A stretch of 8,269 bases of DNA from an uncultured Prevotella sp. (GTDB taxonomy: Bacteria; Bacteroidota; Bacteroidia; Bacteroidales; Bacteroidaceae): contig CAKQFF010000083.1 in assembly GCA_934230685.1 (NCBI GenBank), positions 1 to 8,269 on the forward strand, read 5' to 3'. The position numbers were made by a program, and so were the translations under genes. Positions 1 through 7,224 of the stretch are shown here, one piece after another. Positions within the stretch are counted from its first letter, which is position 1. The number at the start of each line of letters is the position of its first letter. The notes beneath the pieces are model-generated. The model was not told the origin of the DNA. It saw only the letters and a list, made by a program, of their open reading frames with translations, and ran no database searches.

Positions 1-70
1 GGCATGGGAAGAGAATTCATGTATCTGTCTTAACATGCAACTAATCGCTATTTTATCCCGAATTGGGGTA
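1..70. other. Sequence that interrupts the ATPase 3' end; origin unknown
   Basis: Reading the minus strand, similarity to the nuclease family stops near position 70, just after codons for VVETPH. What follows is AT-rich sequence with no family resemblance and an early TAG (48-50). The junction contains an imperfect palindrome, CCCGAATTGGGG (about 58-69). This could be the outer end of an insertion sequence, a deletion junction or degraded gene sequence. The window ends too soon to decide. Confidence 0.35.
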
Positions 71-1454
71 TAATATGTGGAGTCTCAACCACAAGGTCGA
101 TTCTACCATTTGCCATCTGTTCCTCCTCATTCACCTGGAACCCACAAATATAGAACAAATTCTTAAGAATAAATCGAAAATGTTCCTCAAATACTATTTT
201 CTCCTTTTTCTGAGTGCTGTACGGAGTGTGGGCTATCAATTGTTTCAGACAGAGAATGCCATTTTCAATATTCCCCGTTGAAAAATTCATTTTCAATTCC
301 TGTATCGCATTTTCCGTCTCCTCCTTATCCTTCTTCAACATAATAGGAATGACCAATTCAAACAGAGCCTTTTTCACCTCACGATTTGGAAATCCCAATA
401 CATAGCTGTCGCCAATAACATTCTTGATTGTAAGGTAGCCAGATTGATAAAGAAATAGTTTGGGATTGGTCGTATTAGCATCCGTCGTCTCTATATAATC
501 CATGTCAATTAGCGAACCATCATAAGTCTCGACATCCCTCTCAAAGTTATTCAATATCTTGGGCAACATTTCCGTGGCTCCGCTAGCTATCCAAAACGAC
601 TTCAATCGTTGCTCCTTCAAGGCACAGAACACACTGTAAGGGTTATAAACCCCTTGCATACACTCGGAGAAATGATAACCGTCATACATGTCTTTCAGTC
701 TTGAAAGAGTCTCGTCCATGTTCCATCCTTTTTTGTCGGCAAGCGCTTGCAGCTCCTCACTAAGACATGACGTTATCTCATCCTTTGTCAGTCCGCAAAC
801 TGTGGCATAATCATCATAGAAACTTATGTTAGTAACCGTATTGAGAACACTAAAAAGACTTATTTGGGTGAACTTAGTTATACCTGTAAGAAAAACACAC
901 TTGATACAATATCCATAATCCTTGAGTCCGGTGAAGAAGTCACGGTACAGGCTTCTGCACTCCTCATGATGAGTAGTGTGAAATGAATGTTGCAATGGCG
1001 CATCATACTCATCCACCAAAATGGCAATCTGAACACCAGATTGCTCATATGCCCTCTGTATTACTCCAGTAAATCGATTGTTGAGTGTGGCTTCGGTTGT
1101 TCGTCTGCCATATATGTCTTCATATTTAGATAAAACATCATCCAAATAATGTGAAAGCGACTCGACAGTTGAACCACCTTGATTCATACTGAAATGAAGA
1201 ACGGGGCGTTTCACCCATTCCTTCTCCAAATCCATTATCTTGAGGCCATCAAACAACTCTTTCCTCCCCTCAAAATAACATTGCATGGCTGAAGTAAGCA
1301 AGGACTTGCCAAAGCGTCGAGGACGGCTCAAGAAGTTGTATTTGTCTCCATTTGCTATTTTCCAAAGCATATCCGTCTTGTCCACGTAAAGATAATTGCC
1401 TTTGCGTAGCTCCACAAAATCTTGTATTCCTAAAGGTAACTTTTTCTTTGCCAT
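48..1454 (-). CDS. AAA-ATPase_like protein with C-terminally truncated PD-(D/E)XK nuclease domain
   Basis: The N-terminus (LPLGIQDFVELRKGNYLYVDKT) and the P-loop variant SRPRRFGKS (residues 43-51) are the signature of the AAA-ATPase_like family (PF09820), present in many copies in Bacteroidales. A Walker B-like ILVDEYDAP follows at 145-153 and FLTGITKF, a sensor-like stretch, at about 188-195. The C-terminal part (from about 385) resembles the companion PDDEXK_9 nuclease domain: FEEHFRFILKNLFYICGF, then GRIDLVVET (450-458) with the catalytic Asp453. Family members normally run on to a strand carrying E-x-K and reach roughly 515-525 residues. This protein instead ends at residue 468 with an unrelated tail (PQFGIK), so the nuclease should be inactive. 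The ATPase part is intact. The start ATG at 1454 fits the family N-terminus; no clear promoter box is visible upstream. The biological role of the family is unsettled (nucleic-acid ATPase/nuclease, possibly defence or selfish). The family call is secure, and the truncation is inferred from remembered family length. Confidence 0.85.
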   Translation of the reverse strand: MAKKKLPLGIQDFVELRKGNYLYVDKTDMLWKIANGDKYNFLSRPRRFGKSLLTSAMQCYFEGRKELFDGLKIMDLEKEWVKRPVLHFSMNQGGSTVESLSHYLDDVLSKYEDIYGRRTTEATLNNRFTGVIQRAYEQSGVQIAILVDEYDAPLQHSFHTTHHEECRSLYRDFFTGLKDYGYCIKCVFLTGITKFTQISLFSVLNTVTNISFYDDYATVCGLTKDEITSCLSEELQALADKKGWNMDETLSRLKDMYDGYHFSECMQGVYNPYSVFCALKEQRLKSFWIASGATEMLPKILNNFERDVETYDGSLIDMDYIETTDANTTNPKLFLYQSGYLTIKNVIGDSYVLGFPNREVKKALFELVIPIMLKKDKEETENAIQELKMNFSTGNIENGILCLKQLIAHTPYSTQKKEKIVFEEHFRFILKNLFYICGFQVNEEEQMANGRIDLVVETPHIIPQFGIK

Positions 1455-1565
1455 ACTTGTTGGAGTTTTGATTCTATGTGGCTAAGTTACAAAAAGTTTT
1501 GGATATTGCGGCATTTGCCAAACAAAATGTTCACATTATATATAAAATATCTGATGGAAAAACTG

Positions 1566-1573
1566 TAATTTTG
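1566..1573 (+). promoter_or_regulatory. Bacteroidota -7 promoter box for pabB
   Basis: TAATTTTG matches the TAnnTTTG -7 consensus of the Bacteroidota primary sigma factor exactly. It lies 12 nt before the ATG at 1586, so transcription would begin roughly at 1579-1580 with a very short leader. No convincing -33 TTTG is visible at about 20 bp upstream. Its place inside the longer GTG-initiated frame (1478) argues that the frame upstream of 1586 is not translated. Confidence 0.6.
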
Positions 1574-1585
1574 CATCACATAAGT

Positions 1586-2626
1586 ATGAAACAAGAATTT
1601 ATCAACCGCATTAACCTTCTTGCAAAAGAAGATGAACCCTTTCTCTTCGTCATCAACTATAATGGTGACGACGCCTATATTCGTAGACTTTCGGAAATAG
1701 ATCCGAAGGAATGTCTGTACGATTTCGAGGGAACAAGCAACTATAAAGATAATGAGGCCAGCGAAAATGCCGACTTCAACAAGTATGGAACCCTACATAC
1801 ACTACCATCTGTTGTAGAATGGGAAGTGGATGCTCCTTTGTATGAAGACTACAAGAGGAGTTTTGATATAGTAAGGAACAATATGCTGGCTGGCAACAGC
1901 TACCTTGCCAACCTTACATGCAAAGTGCCTGTAAGAAGCAATCTCTCGCTTGAGGACATCTTCGTCCATTCCAAAGGCAAGTATAGATTGCTGCTTAGAG
2001 GAGAGAAAGAACTGGGCAGACGTTTTGTGTGTTTCTCGCCTGAGAGCTTCCTCAGAATAAATGACGGACGCATATATTCCTATCCCATGAAGGGAACATT
2101 AGACGCATCCTTGCCAAATGCCGAAAAGGAACTTATGGCAGACAAGAAGGAGGCAGCCGAGCATGCCACCATTGTAGACCTTATACGCAACGACCTCAGC
2201 CGTGTGGCAACAGAAGTAAGGGTGGACAAATACCGATACATCGACATTCTGCACACCAACAAGGGCGATATCTTGCAGACGAGTTCGGAGATAAGCGGGC
2301 GCTTGCCTGATGACTATCGCAAACGACTTGGCGAGATAATAGACACACAACTTCCGGCTGGTTCCATAACAGGTGCGCCTAAGAAAAAGACTGTAGAGAT
2401 AATACATGAGGCCGAACGCTATGAGCGTGGCTACTATACAGGCATAATGGGCATCTACAACAATGGCAGCCTCAACTCTGCCGTAATGATAAGATTTGTA
2501 GAAGAGGACATGCAAGGAATGTCGTTCAAAGCAGGCGGTGGCATTACGGCCAAGAGCGATTGCAGGAAAGAATATAAAGAAGTGGTACAGAAAATTTATC
2601 TGCCGATAAGGCTCAATTATAGTTAA
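1586..2626 (+). CDS. pabB: Aminodeoxychorismate synthase component I
   Basis: The protein (346 residues from this start) belongs to the chorismate-utilising enzyme family. PabB converts chorismate to 4-amino-4-deoxychorismate, using ammonia from the PabA glutaminase, on the route to p-aminobenzoate and folate. Motifs in order are GNSYLANLT (103-111), FSPESFLRI (150-158), PMKGT (167-171), IVDLIRNDLSRV (196-207), PAGSITGAPK (257-266), GIMGIY (286-291) and GGGITAKSD (317-325). The Lys in PMKGT (K169) is the residue that separates PabB from anthranilate synthase, which has Ala there, so trpE is unlikely. The reading frame stays open back to a GTG at 1478, but family members start close to MKQEFINRI and a promoter box sits at 1566-1573, so ATG 1586 is chosen. 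At about 346 residues it is the short type lacking the extended N-terminal domain of E. coli PabB. No pabC-like aminotransferase or pabA follows; the next gene has its own promoter. Confidence 0.9.
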   Translation: MKQEFINRINLLAKEDEPFLFVINYNGDDAYIRRLSEIDPKECLYDFEGTSNYKDNEASENADFNKYGTLHTLPSVVEWEVDAPLYEDYKRSFDIVRNNMLAGNSYLANLTCKVPVRSNLSLEDIFVHSKGKYRLLLRGEKELGRRFVCFSPESFLRINDGRIYSYPMKGTLDASLPNAEKELMADKKEAAEHATIVDLIRNDLSRVATEVRVDKYRYIDILHTNKGDILQTSSEISGRLPDDYRKRLGEIIDTQLPAGSITGAPKKKTVEIIHEAERYERGYYTGIMGIYNNGSLNSAVMIRFVEEDMQGMSFKAGGGITAKSDCRKEYKEVVQKIYLPIRLNYS

Positions 2627-2663
2627 ATTATCATTAATAACATATTCATAACTATAAATTTCG

Positions 2664-2671
2664 TACTTTTG
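2664..2671 (+). promoter_or_regulatory. -7 promoter box of the DUF4468/membrane protein/porin operon
   Basis: TACTTTTG fits TAnnTTTG exactly and lies in the AT-rich gap after pabB. Transcription would start near 2677, giving a leader of about 53 nt before the chosen start at 2731. No clear -33 TTTG is seen about 20 bp upstream. The leader contains a small inverted repeat, CCACG (2683-2687) and CGTGG (2697-2701), with a 9-nt loop. It also overlaps an in-frame ATG at 2680 that would be almost leaderless and is not preferred. Confidence 0.6.
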
Positions 2672-2730
2672 CAAGAACAATGCCACGCCATGCAAACGTG
2701 GACAAAAGACGAAGAACAAAATATAAGATT

Positions 2731-3414
2731 ATGAAAAAGATACTTATTTTATTATTGATGTGCTGCCCGATACTGTGCGCAGCGCAAAGCGAATGGGAAA
2801 TCCCTAATGCAGAAAAACCCTCACGTGAGGTGAAAAAGGAGAAAAAGACCCCAAAGGATGCCAATGCAGAGACAGCCAAAGAAAACATAAAGGACTGGGA
2901 ATATATAAAGGAAGGCGCCGTGCCTGAGGTTGACGGCAAGGTGGTGTTCACCTACGACATCGACATGCCAGGCAAGTCGGCCCAAGAAGTATACGACCTT
3001 GCCTATGTTGCTCTCGACAGTCTTGCCCACACCAGCGAGCAGATAAACAGCAACATCGCACTCATCAACCGCAAGGAACACATGATTGCGGCACGCTACC
3101 GCGAATGGCTCGAGTTCAACAAGAACTTCATCTCGCTCGACCGCACAGAGATGGCATACACGATAGTGGCAAAATGCTCAGACAACAAGCTCCACCTTAC
3201 GCTCAGCCACATATCATACAACTATGAGGAGGGACGCTCAACAGGATTCAAGACAACTGCCGAGAAATGGATTTCAGACAAGTATGCACTCAACAAGAAG
3301 CGCACGAAGATAATCTCTGGAATGTCCAAATTCCGCAAAAAGACTATTGATAGAAAGAATTATATATTCAAGTATATCACCAACAAAATGAAGGGAACCA
3401 AAGACAATGAATAA
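2731..3414 (+). CDS. Secreted DUF4468-type protein
   Basis: The 227-residue product starts with a signal peptide (MKKILILLLMCCPILCAAQ, likely cut after Ala18), so it is exported. No Bacteroidota lipobox is visible around Cys16, which is preceded by Leu rather than Gly or Ala. Residues about 28-60 are a charged Lys/Glu linker. From about 68 comes GKVVFTYDIDMPGKSAQEVYDLA, which matches the start of DUF4468 domains of Bacteroidota (a TBP-like fold of unknown function), followed by RKEHMIAARYREWLEF and a strand-rich part ending with LHLTLSHISYNYEEG (155-169). The tail (188-227) is strongly basic. An in-frame ATG at 2680 would bury the signal peptide behind 17 charged residues, so ATG 2731 is preferred. 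The gene is first in an operon: the next ATG (3407) overlaps its last codons. The co-operonic porin suggests an envelope role, but the molecular function is unknown. Confidence 0.75.
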   Translation: MKKILILLLMCCPILCAAQSEWEIPNAEKPSREVKKEKKTPKDANAETAKENIKDWEYIKEGAVPEVDGKVVFTYDIDMPGKSAQEVYDLAYVALDSLAHTSEQINSNIALINRKEHMIAARYREWLEFNKNFISLDRTEMAYTIVAKCSDNKLHLTLSHISYNYEEGRSTGFKTTAEKWISDKYALNKKRTKIISGMSKFRKKTIDRKNYIFKYITNKMKGTKDNE

Positions 3415-3658
3415 TATGGAAGAAAACATACAGGAGACGGAGAGCAACGACGTGCGCCCTATACGACACCACCGCCGCGATGCCTCCAACGACAAATACT
3501 TCAAGATTCGCAATGTGCTCAACATCATCTTCATGATTGGAGCAGTAGTGGGAATGGCCGTATTCTATTTCCACAACCGCACTATGGGCACTATCATCAT
3601 CATCACCGCAATGGTTTTCAAAATGGCTGAATGCTGCTTCAGATTTTTACGCCAATAA
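3407..3658 (+). CDS. Small two-helix membrane protein of unknown function
   Basis: This 83-residue product has a polar, charged N-terminus (1-34, including a basic RHHRRD stretch at 20-25). Two hydrophobic segments follow, about 36-55 (NVLNIIFMIGAVVGMAVFYF) and about 61-80 (GTIIIITAMVFKMAECCFRF), joined by a short HNRTM turn, so it should be an inner-membrane hairpin. I do not recognise a family. The start overlaps the end of the DUF4468 gene by 8 nt, and a second in-frame ATG lies immediately after (3416). Such overlap suggests translational coupling. The porin start is 8 nt past the stop, so all three are almost certainly one transcript. The overlap, codon use and tidy membrane topology support a real gene; its role is not known. 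Confidence 0.75.
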   Translation: MNNMEENIQETESNDVRPIRHHRRDASNDKYFKIRNVLNIIFMIGAVVGMAVFYFHNRTMGTIIIITAMVFKMAECCFRFLRQ

Positions 3659-3666
3659 ACAAGACA

Positions 3667-6021
3667 ATGACAAAATCAACGATAAGATTTCTAATCGCTG
3701 TAATAACCGCCATGTTTGTGCCTACAAACATGGCGGCACAATTAGACGACAACCAGTTCAACCATATGTCGCCCGACGGTAATATAAGCCAACGCTCCAG
3801 CCGCAACAATGTCGACTCGCTTGGCACCGACAAGGAAATACCTCGTGGCATAAGAGTGTGGACTGTGGATAGCCGTTTCGGCGACCAACGCGCTGCTGTG
3901 GTTGACACAATGTCGCACATGTACCCCAACACTATATTCACAACAGGTATGCACGGAGAATACAACACGACAGGCAACCTTGGCGCTCCGCGTGTCAACC
4001 GTATTTTCATCGACCGTAAATACGACGGACAGTTTATCTTCACCCAACCATACGACTATGTTGCCACACCCGTCGACGAGTTTCACTTCACAAACACTCT
4101 ATCGCCATTCACCAATCTCACCTACAACAGCGCAGGCGACCGTACCAATGGCGAAGACCATCTTGTAGCCAAATATGGAGTGAATGTGAACAAGCAATTA
4201 GGCTTTGGCTTCAACTTCGACTATCTCTACGGACGTGGCTACTACTCCAATCAGAGCACATCGCATTTCAAGTATCTAATGTATGGCTCATACATTGGCG
4301 ACCGCTATCAGGCACATCTGCTTTTCTCTACACTTCACCAGAAGGTGACTGAGAATGGCGGTATCACCGACGATGAATACATTAGACATCCGGAAAGTTT
4401 CGACGATGACTTTGCCACCAATGAGATACCAACTGTGCTTGAGCAGAACTGGAACCGAAACGACAACCAGCACATCTTCTTCACCCACCGCTACAACATA
4501 GGATTCAACCGCAAGGTGAAAATGAGCGAAGAGGAGATTGAAGCGAAGAAGTTTGCCATGGAATCGCAGAAGGAGAATGCAGCCAAGGAGAACATGGACG
4601 AGGCAAGAAGAAAGGCAAAGCGTGAGGGACGCGACTTCGACGAGAAGAATTACAAGAACACAACATTCAGCGGACGACCCAAGGATGCCAAGATTGTGAA
4701 ATCAGACAAGATGCCCGACGACAACAAGCAGGCTAAGAAAGCTGACGGCAACCGCATTGCTGTAAATGGCAAGGAAGCTGCCGACAGTCTGAAACAGATT
4801 GAGGCTAAAACCGCGCTTGACACCATGTGGATGAAGACAGAGTATGTGCCTGTGACAAGCTTCATTCACACATTGAAGTTTGACAACTACAAACGTATTT
4901 ATCAGGCTTACCAGTCGCCAGCCAACTTCTATGCCAATACCTACAACACAGTGGGCACATTCTCAGGCGACTCCATCTACGACAAAACGTCGCACTATCG
5001 CTTGCAGAACACATTTGCCATCTCCCTGCTCGAAGGTTTCAACAAGTGGGCTAAGGCAGGTCTAAAGACGTTCATAACGTCCGACCTACGCCACTTCACC
5101 CTACCCGACTCCACACGTGCCACGACTTCATACAATGAGCACAACCTAAGCATAGGCGCACAACTCATCAAGTCGCAGGGAAGGACATTGCACTACAATG
5201 TAATGGCAGAGACATGGCTTCAGGGTGAGGATGCCGGACAGCTGAAGATTGACGCCAATGCCGACCTCAACTTCGCGCTCTTTGGCGACACCGTGCGCTT
5301 GCAGGCAAATGGATTCTTCCATAGTCTCAACCCTTCTTTCTACTATCGCCACTACCATTCAAAGCATTTCTGGTGGGACAATGACGATATGGCAAAGATC
5401 ATCCACTCGCGCGTCGAGGGTCTCTTCACTTACGAGAAGACCAACACAACCGTGCGTGTAGCGTTTGATAATGTTAAGAACCATGCTTATTTCGCCATGG
5501 GCTACAACATTACAGACAACAAGATGCGTACTGGCAATACACTCTGCGTTAAGCAGGCGAGTGGAGCCGTAAGTCTCCTTACGCTTGCTCTTGAGCAGAA
5601 CTTCAAGCTTGGTCCGCTGCGCTGGGAGAATGTGATTACTTATCAGAAGTCGTCAAACAACGATGTAATCCCTGTGCCCGACCTCAACATCTACTCAAAC
5701 ATCTATCTTAAATTCAAGATAGCAAAGGTGTTGAAATGTGATTTCGGAGCCGACGCACGCTACTTCACCAAGTACTATGCACCCGACTACAGTCCGGCTC
5801 TCGGACAATTCGCCGTGCAGGAAGGCAACAGCCGCACAGAGGTGGGCAACTACCCTGTAGTGAATGTATATGCCAACTTCCACCTTCAGCACACTCGCTT
5901 CTTCGTGATGATGAGCCATGTGAACGCAGGACAAGGCAATCGCGACTATTTCTTCACTCCTCACTATCCGCTCAATCAGAGAGTGTTTAGGTTTGGAGTG
6001 AGCTGGAACTTCTTCAACTAA
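3667..6021 (+). CDS. Putative outer-membrane porin (Porin_10 type)
   Basis: The 784-residue product begins with a signal peptide (cleavage likely after MAA at 22-24). The mature protein is rich in alternating aromatic/polar strands typical of an outer-membrane beta-barrel (for example FGFNFDYLYGRGYY about 180-193, and HIFFTHRYNIGF 269-280). It ends in FRFGVSWNFFN, an aromatic C-terminus of the kind recognised by the BAM machinery. The overall pattern resembles the Bacteroidota 'putative porin' family (Porin_10), probably a channel for small solutes, though no substrate can be read from the sequence. Between strands, residues about 284-384 form a Lys/Glu/Asp-rich, poorly structured insertion (EEEIEAKKFAMES..., KENMDEARRKAKREGRDF) that would sit in a loop. 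An in-frame ATG at 3631 lies inside the upstream gene; ATG 3667 restores a clean signal peptide. It is the last gene of the operon and is followed by a strong terminator. Confidence 0.75.
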   Translation: MTKSTIRFLIAVITAMFVPTNMAAQLDDNQFNHMSPDGNISQRSSRNNVDSLGTDKEIPRGIRVWTVDSRFGDQRAAVVDTMSHMYPNTIFTTGMHGEYNTTGNLGAPRVNRIFIDRKYDGQFIFTQPYDYVATPVDEFHFTNTLSPFTNLTYNSAGDRTNGEDHLVAKYGVNVNKQLGFGFNFDYLYGRGYYSNQSTSHFKYLMYGSYIGDRYQAHLLFSTLHQKVTENGGITDDEYIRHPESFDDDFATNEIPTVLEQNWNRNDNQHIFFTHRYNIGFNRKVKMSEEEIEAKKFAMESQKENAAKENMDEARRKAKREGRDFDEKNYKNTTFSGRPKDAKIVKSDKMPDDNKQAKKADGNRIAVNGKEAADSLKQIEAKTALDTMWMKTEYVPVTSFIHTLKFDNYKRIYQAYQSPANFYANTYNTVGTFSGDSIYDKTSHYRLQNTFAISLLEGFNKWAKAGLKTFITSDLRHFTLPDSTRATTSYNEHNLSIGAQLIKSQGRTLHYNVMAETWLQGEDAGQLKIDANADLNFALFGDTVRLQANGFFHSLNPSFYYRHYHSKHFWWDNDDMAKIIHSRVEGLFTYEKTNTTVRVAFDNVKNHAYFAMGYNITDNKMRTGNTLCVKQASGAVSLLTLALEQNFKLGPLRWENVITYQKSSNNDVIPVPDLNIYSNIYLKFKIAKVLKCDFGADARYFTKYYAPDYSPALGQFAVQEGNSRTEVGNYPVVNVYANFHLQHTRFFVMMSHVNAGQGNRDYFFTPHYPLNQRVFRFGVSWNFFN

Positions 6022-6063
6022 GAGAGGAAGGATTATAACGTAATTAAATTAGCGTAAATTAAA

Positions 6064-6112
6064 AACGGGCATTAACGACAGATATTTGGTCGTTAATGCC
6101 CGTTAAGTTTTT
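6064..6112. terminator. Strong, probably bidirectional intrinsic terminator
   Basis: A perfect 16-bp stem (6064-6079 AACGGGCATTAACGAC, pairing with 6089-6104) encloses a 9-nt loop. On the plus strand it is followed by AAGTTTTT (T-run 6108-6112), serving the porin operon. On the minus strand the stem is followed by a run of T (complement of 6061-6065, then AATTTA), so it can also stop menA transcription, which converges here. A smaller 5-bp hairpin, CGTGT/ACACG (6117-6130), lies just beyond it. Confidence 0.85.
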
Positions 6113-6211
6113 ATATCGTGTAATCACACGTTAATTATTTAATAGAATAATGTCAGTTAATACTTCATTTTGCGCAATCAACATTAAACAATTCATAGTT
6201 TCATGAAGACT

Positions 6212-7138
6212 TCATGCAAAGATAAGGGCAGCAGAAACCAGCAGTCCGAATATCAACATATTGCGTGCTGTCATTCCTAGCACACGGTTCAACTCAGCAC
6301 CTTTCCTAATGCTTCGCATCGATGTAAAGGCTGAAGTGTGGAACGGTATATAGAATATGACAAGATACTGCGTCCACTGGCCGTTGTGCCAATTCAAATA
6401 AACAACGCCACCTATTGCCATTATAGCGCCCAAAAGACCAAGCAACATATAGAGGATTAGTCCGCCACGCTCACCTATACGCACTATAAGGGTGTTTTTA
6501 CCAGCCAGTCGGTCGTTGTCGATATCACGAAAGTTGTTCACCACAAGCAACGTATCTATCACAAGTCCGCAGGCTATAGAAAGCACCACAACTGGCATGG
6601 GAATTGACATAAGCTCTGTGGGAGGAGCGGCAAGCCAATAGGTCATGCACACAGGCACAAGTCCAAAAAACACGAGTACAAGCACATCGCCCAATCCAAG
6701 ATAAGAGAACGAGATTGTATATAGGAAGCAGAACACCACACATGCTAATCCAACCATAATCATCTCCCAACCGCCATAAAACACTAATGGGAAACCTACC
6801 AAACAAGCCAAGAGTGTGGTGTAGAGCAATCCACGGCGCATAGCCACAGCCGTAATCCATCCCTGCGAGCAGGCACGCTTAGGACCGAGTCGGCTCTCAT
6901 CATCAGTACCCTTCATAAAGTCGAAATAGTCATTCACAAAGTTTGCGTCAACCTGCATTATAAGCGCGAACAACATGCACAGAACAGCCGGCACAACTCT
7001 TATTCCGCTCCATCCATACAGAGCCACAGCACTCGCTATGCCTATCATCACCGGCACGGCAGCACCAGTAAGGGTTTTGGGACGTGCAGCTAGCACCCAA
7101 GCCTTTAGGGAATTAACCCTAACATTTGTTTCATTCAT
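6212..7138 (-). CDS. menA: 1,4-dihydroxy-2-naphthoate polyprenyltransferase
   Basis: The 308-residue integral membrane enzyme belongs to the UbiA prenyltransferase superfamily. MenA attaches a polyprenyl chain to 1,4-dihydroxy-2-naphthoate to make demethylmenaquinone, the membrane step of menaquinone synthesis. The N-terminus KAWVLAARPKTLTGAAVPV (12-30) is typical of MenA. The first Asp-rich motif is NDYFDFMKGTDDE (69-81), which binds the Mg-pyrophosphate of the prenyl donor. The second is RDIDNDRLAGKNTL (204-217), with D205, D209 and the GK-x-TL signature of MenA. About eight to nine hydrophobic helices separate these motifs, and length is normal for the family. The start ATG (7138) lies about 27 nt after the predicted transcription start of the shared divergent promoter. 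No other men gene is visible nearby. A TTAGGG/CCCTAA inverted repeat (7105-7122) lies within codons 6-12. Confidence 0.93.
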   Translation of the reverse strand: MNETNVRVNSLKAWVLAARPKTLTGAAVPVMIGIASAVALYGWSGIRVVPAVLCMLFALIMQVDANFVNDYFDFMKGTDDESRLGPKRACSQGWITAVAMRRGLLYTTLLACLVGFPLVFYGGWEMIMVGLACVVFCFLYTISFSYLGLGDVLVLVFFGLVPVCMTYWLAAPPTELMSIPMPVVVLSIACGLVIDTLLVVNNFRDIDNDRLAGKNTLIVRIGERGGLILYMLLGLLGAIMAIGGVVYLNWHNGQWTQYLVIFYIPFHTSAFTSMRSIRKGAELNRVLGMTARNMLIFGLLVSAALIFA

Positions 7139-7167
7139 CGTATATTTGTCTTTTTATCATTTGTTTC

Positions 7168-7198
7168 TTGCAAATTTAACTATAATAAAGTAATTTTG
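7168..7198 (+). promoter_or_regulatory. Promoter of the HD-domain gene (plus strand)
   Basis: TAATTTTG (7191-7198) matches the TAnnTTTG -7 box, with TTG (7168-7170) exactly 20 bp upstream as the -33 element. Transcription would begin near 7204, about 20 nt before the ATG at 7225. The element is almost superimposed on the menA promoter in the opposite direction. Confidence 0.65.
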
Positions 7199-7201
7199 CA
7201 A
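7171..7201 (-). promoter_or_regulatory. menA promoter (minus strand)
   Basis: Read on the minus strand, TAAATTTG (7178 to 7171) fits TAnnTTTG and a TTG (7201 to 7199) stands 20 bp upstream, the spacing expected for the -33 element. Transcription would start near 7165, leaving a leader of about 27 nt. It shares its DNA with the promoter of the divergent HD-domain gene. Confidence 0.65.
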
Positions 7202-7224
7202 GTAAATCATAATATCATTCATCT

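Noticed and set aside
63..405. Two short plus-strand frames opposite the ATPase
   Set aside because: They are antisense to a clearly recognised protein and have no family resemblance or promoter.
1586..2626. Anthranilate synthase component I (trpE)
   Set aside because: The PMKGT motif has Lys where TrpE has Ala, the protein is short, and no trp genes are nearby.
2099..2719. 206-residue minus-strand frame
   Set aside because: It lies antisense to pabB, has no recognisable domain, and the pabB motifs prove the plus frame is real.
2680..2730. Upstream start for the DUF4468-type gene
   Set aside because: It would place 17 charged residues before a clear signal peptide and leave almost no leader after the predicted transcription start.
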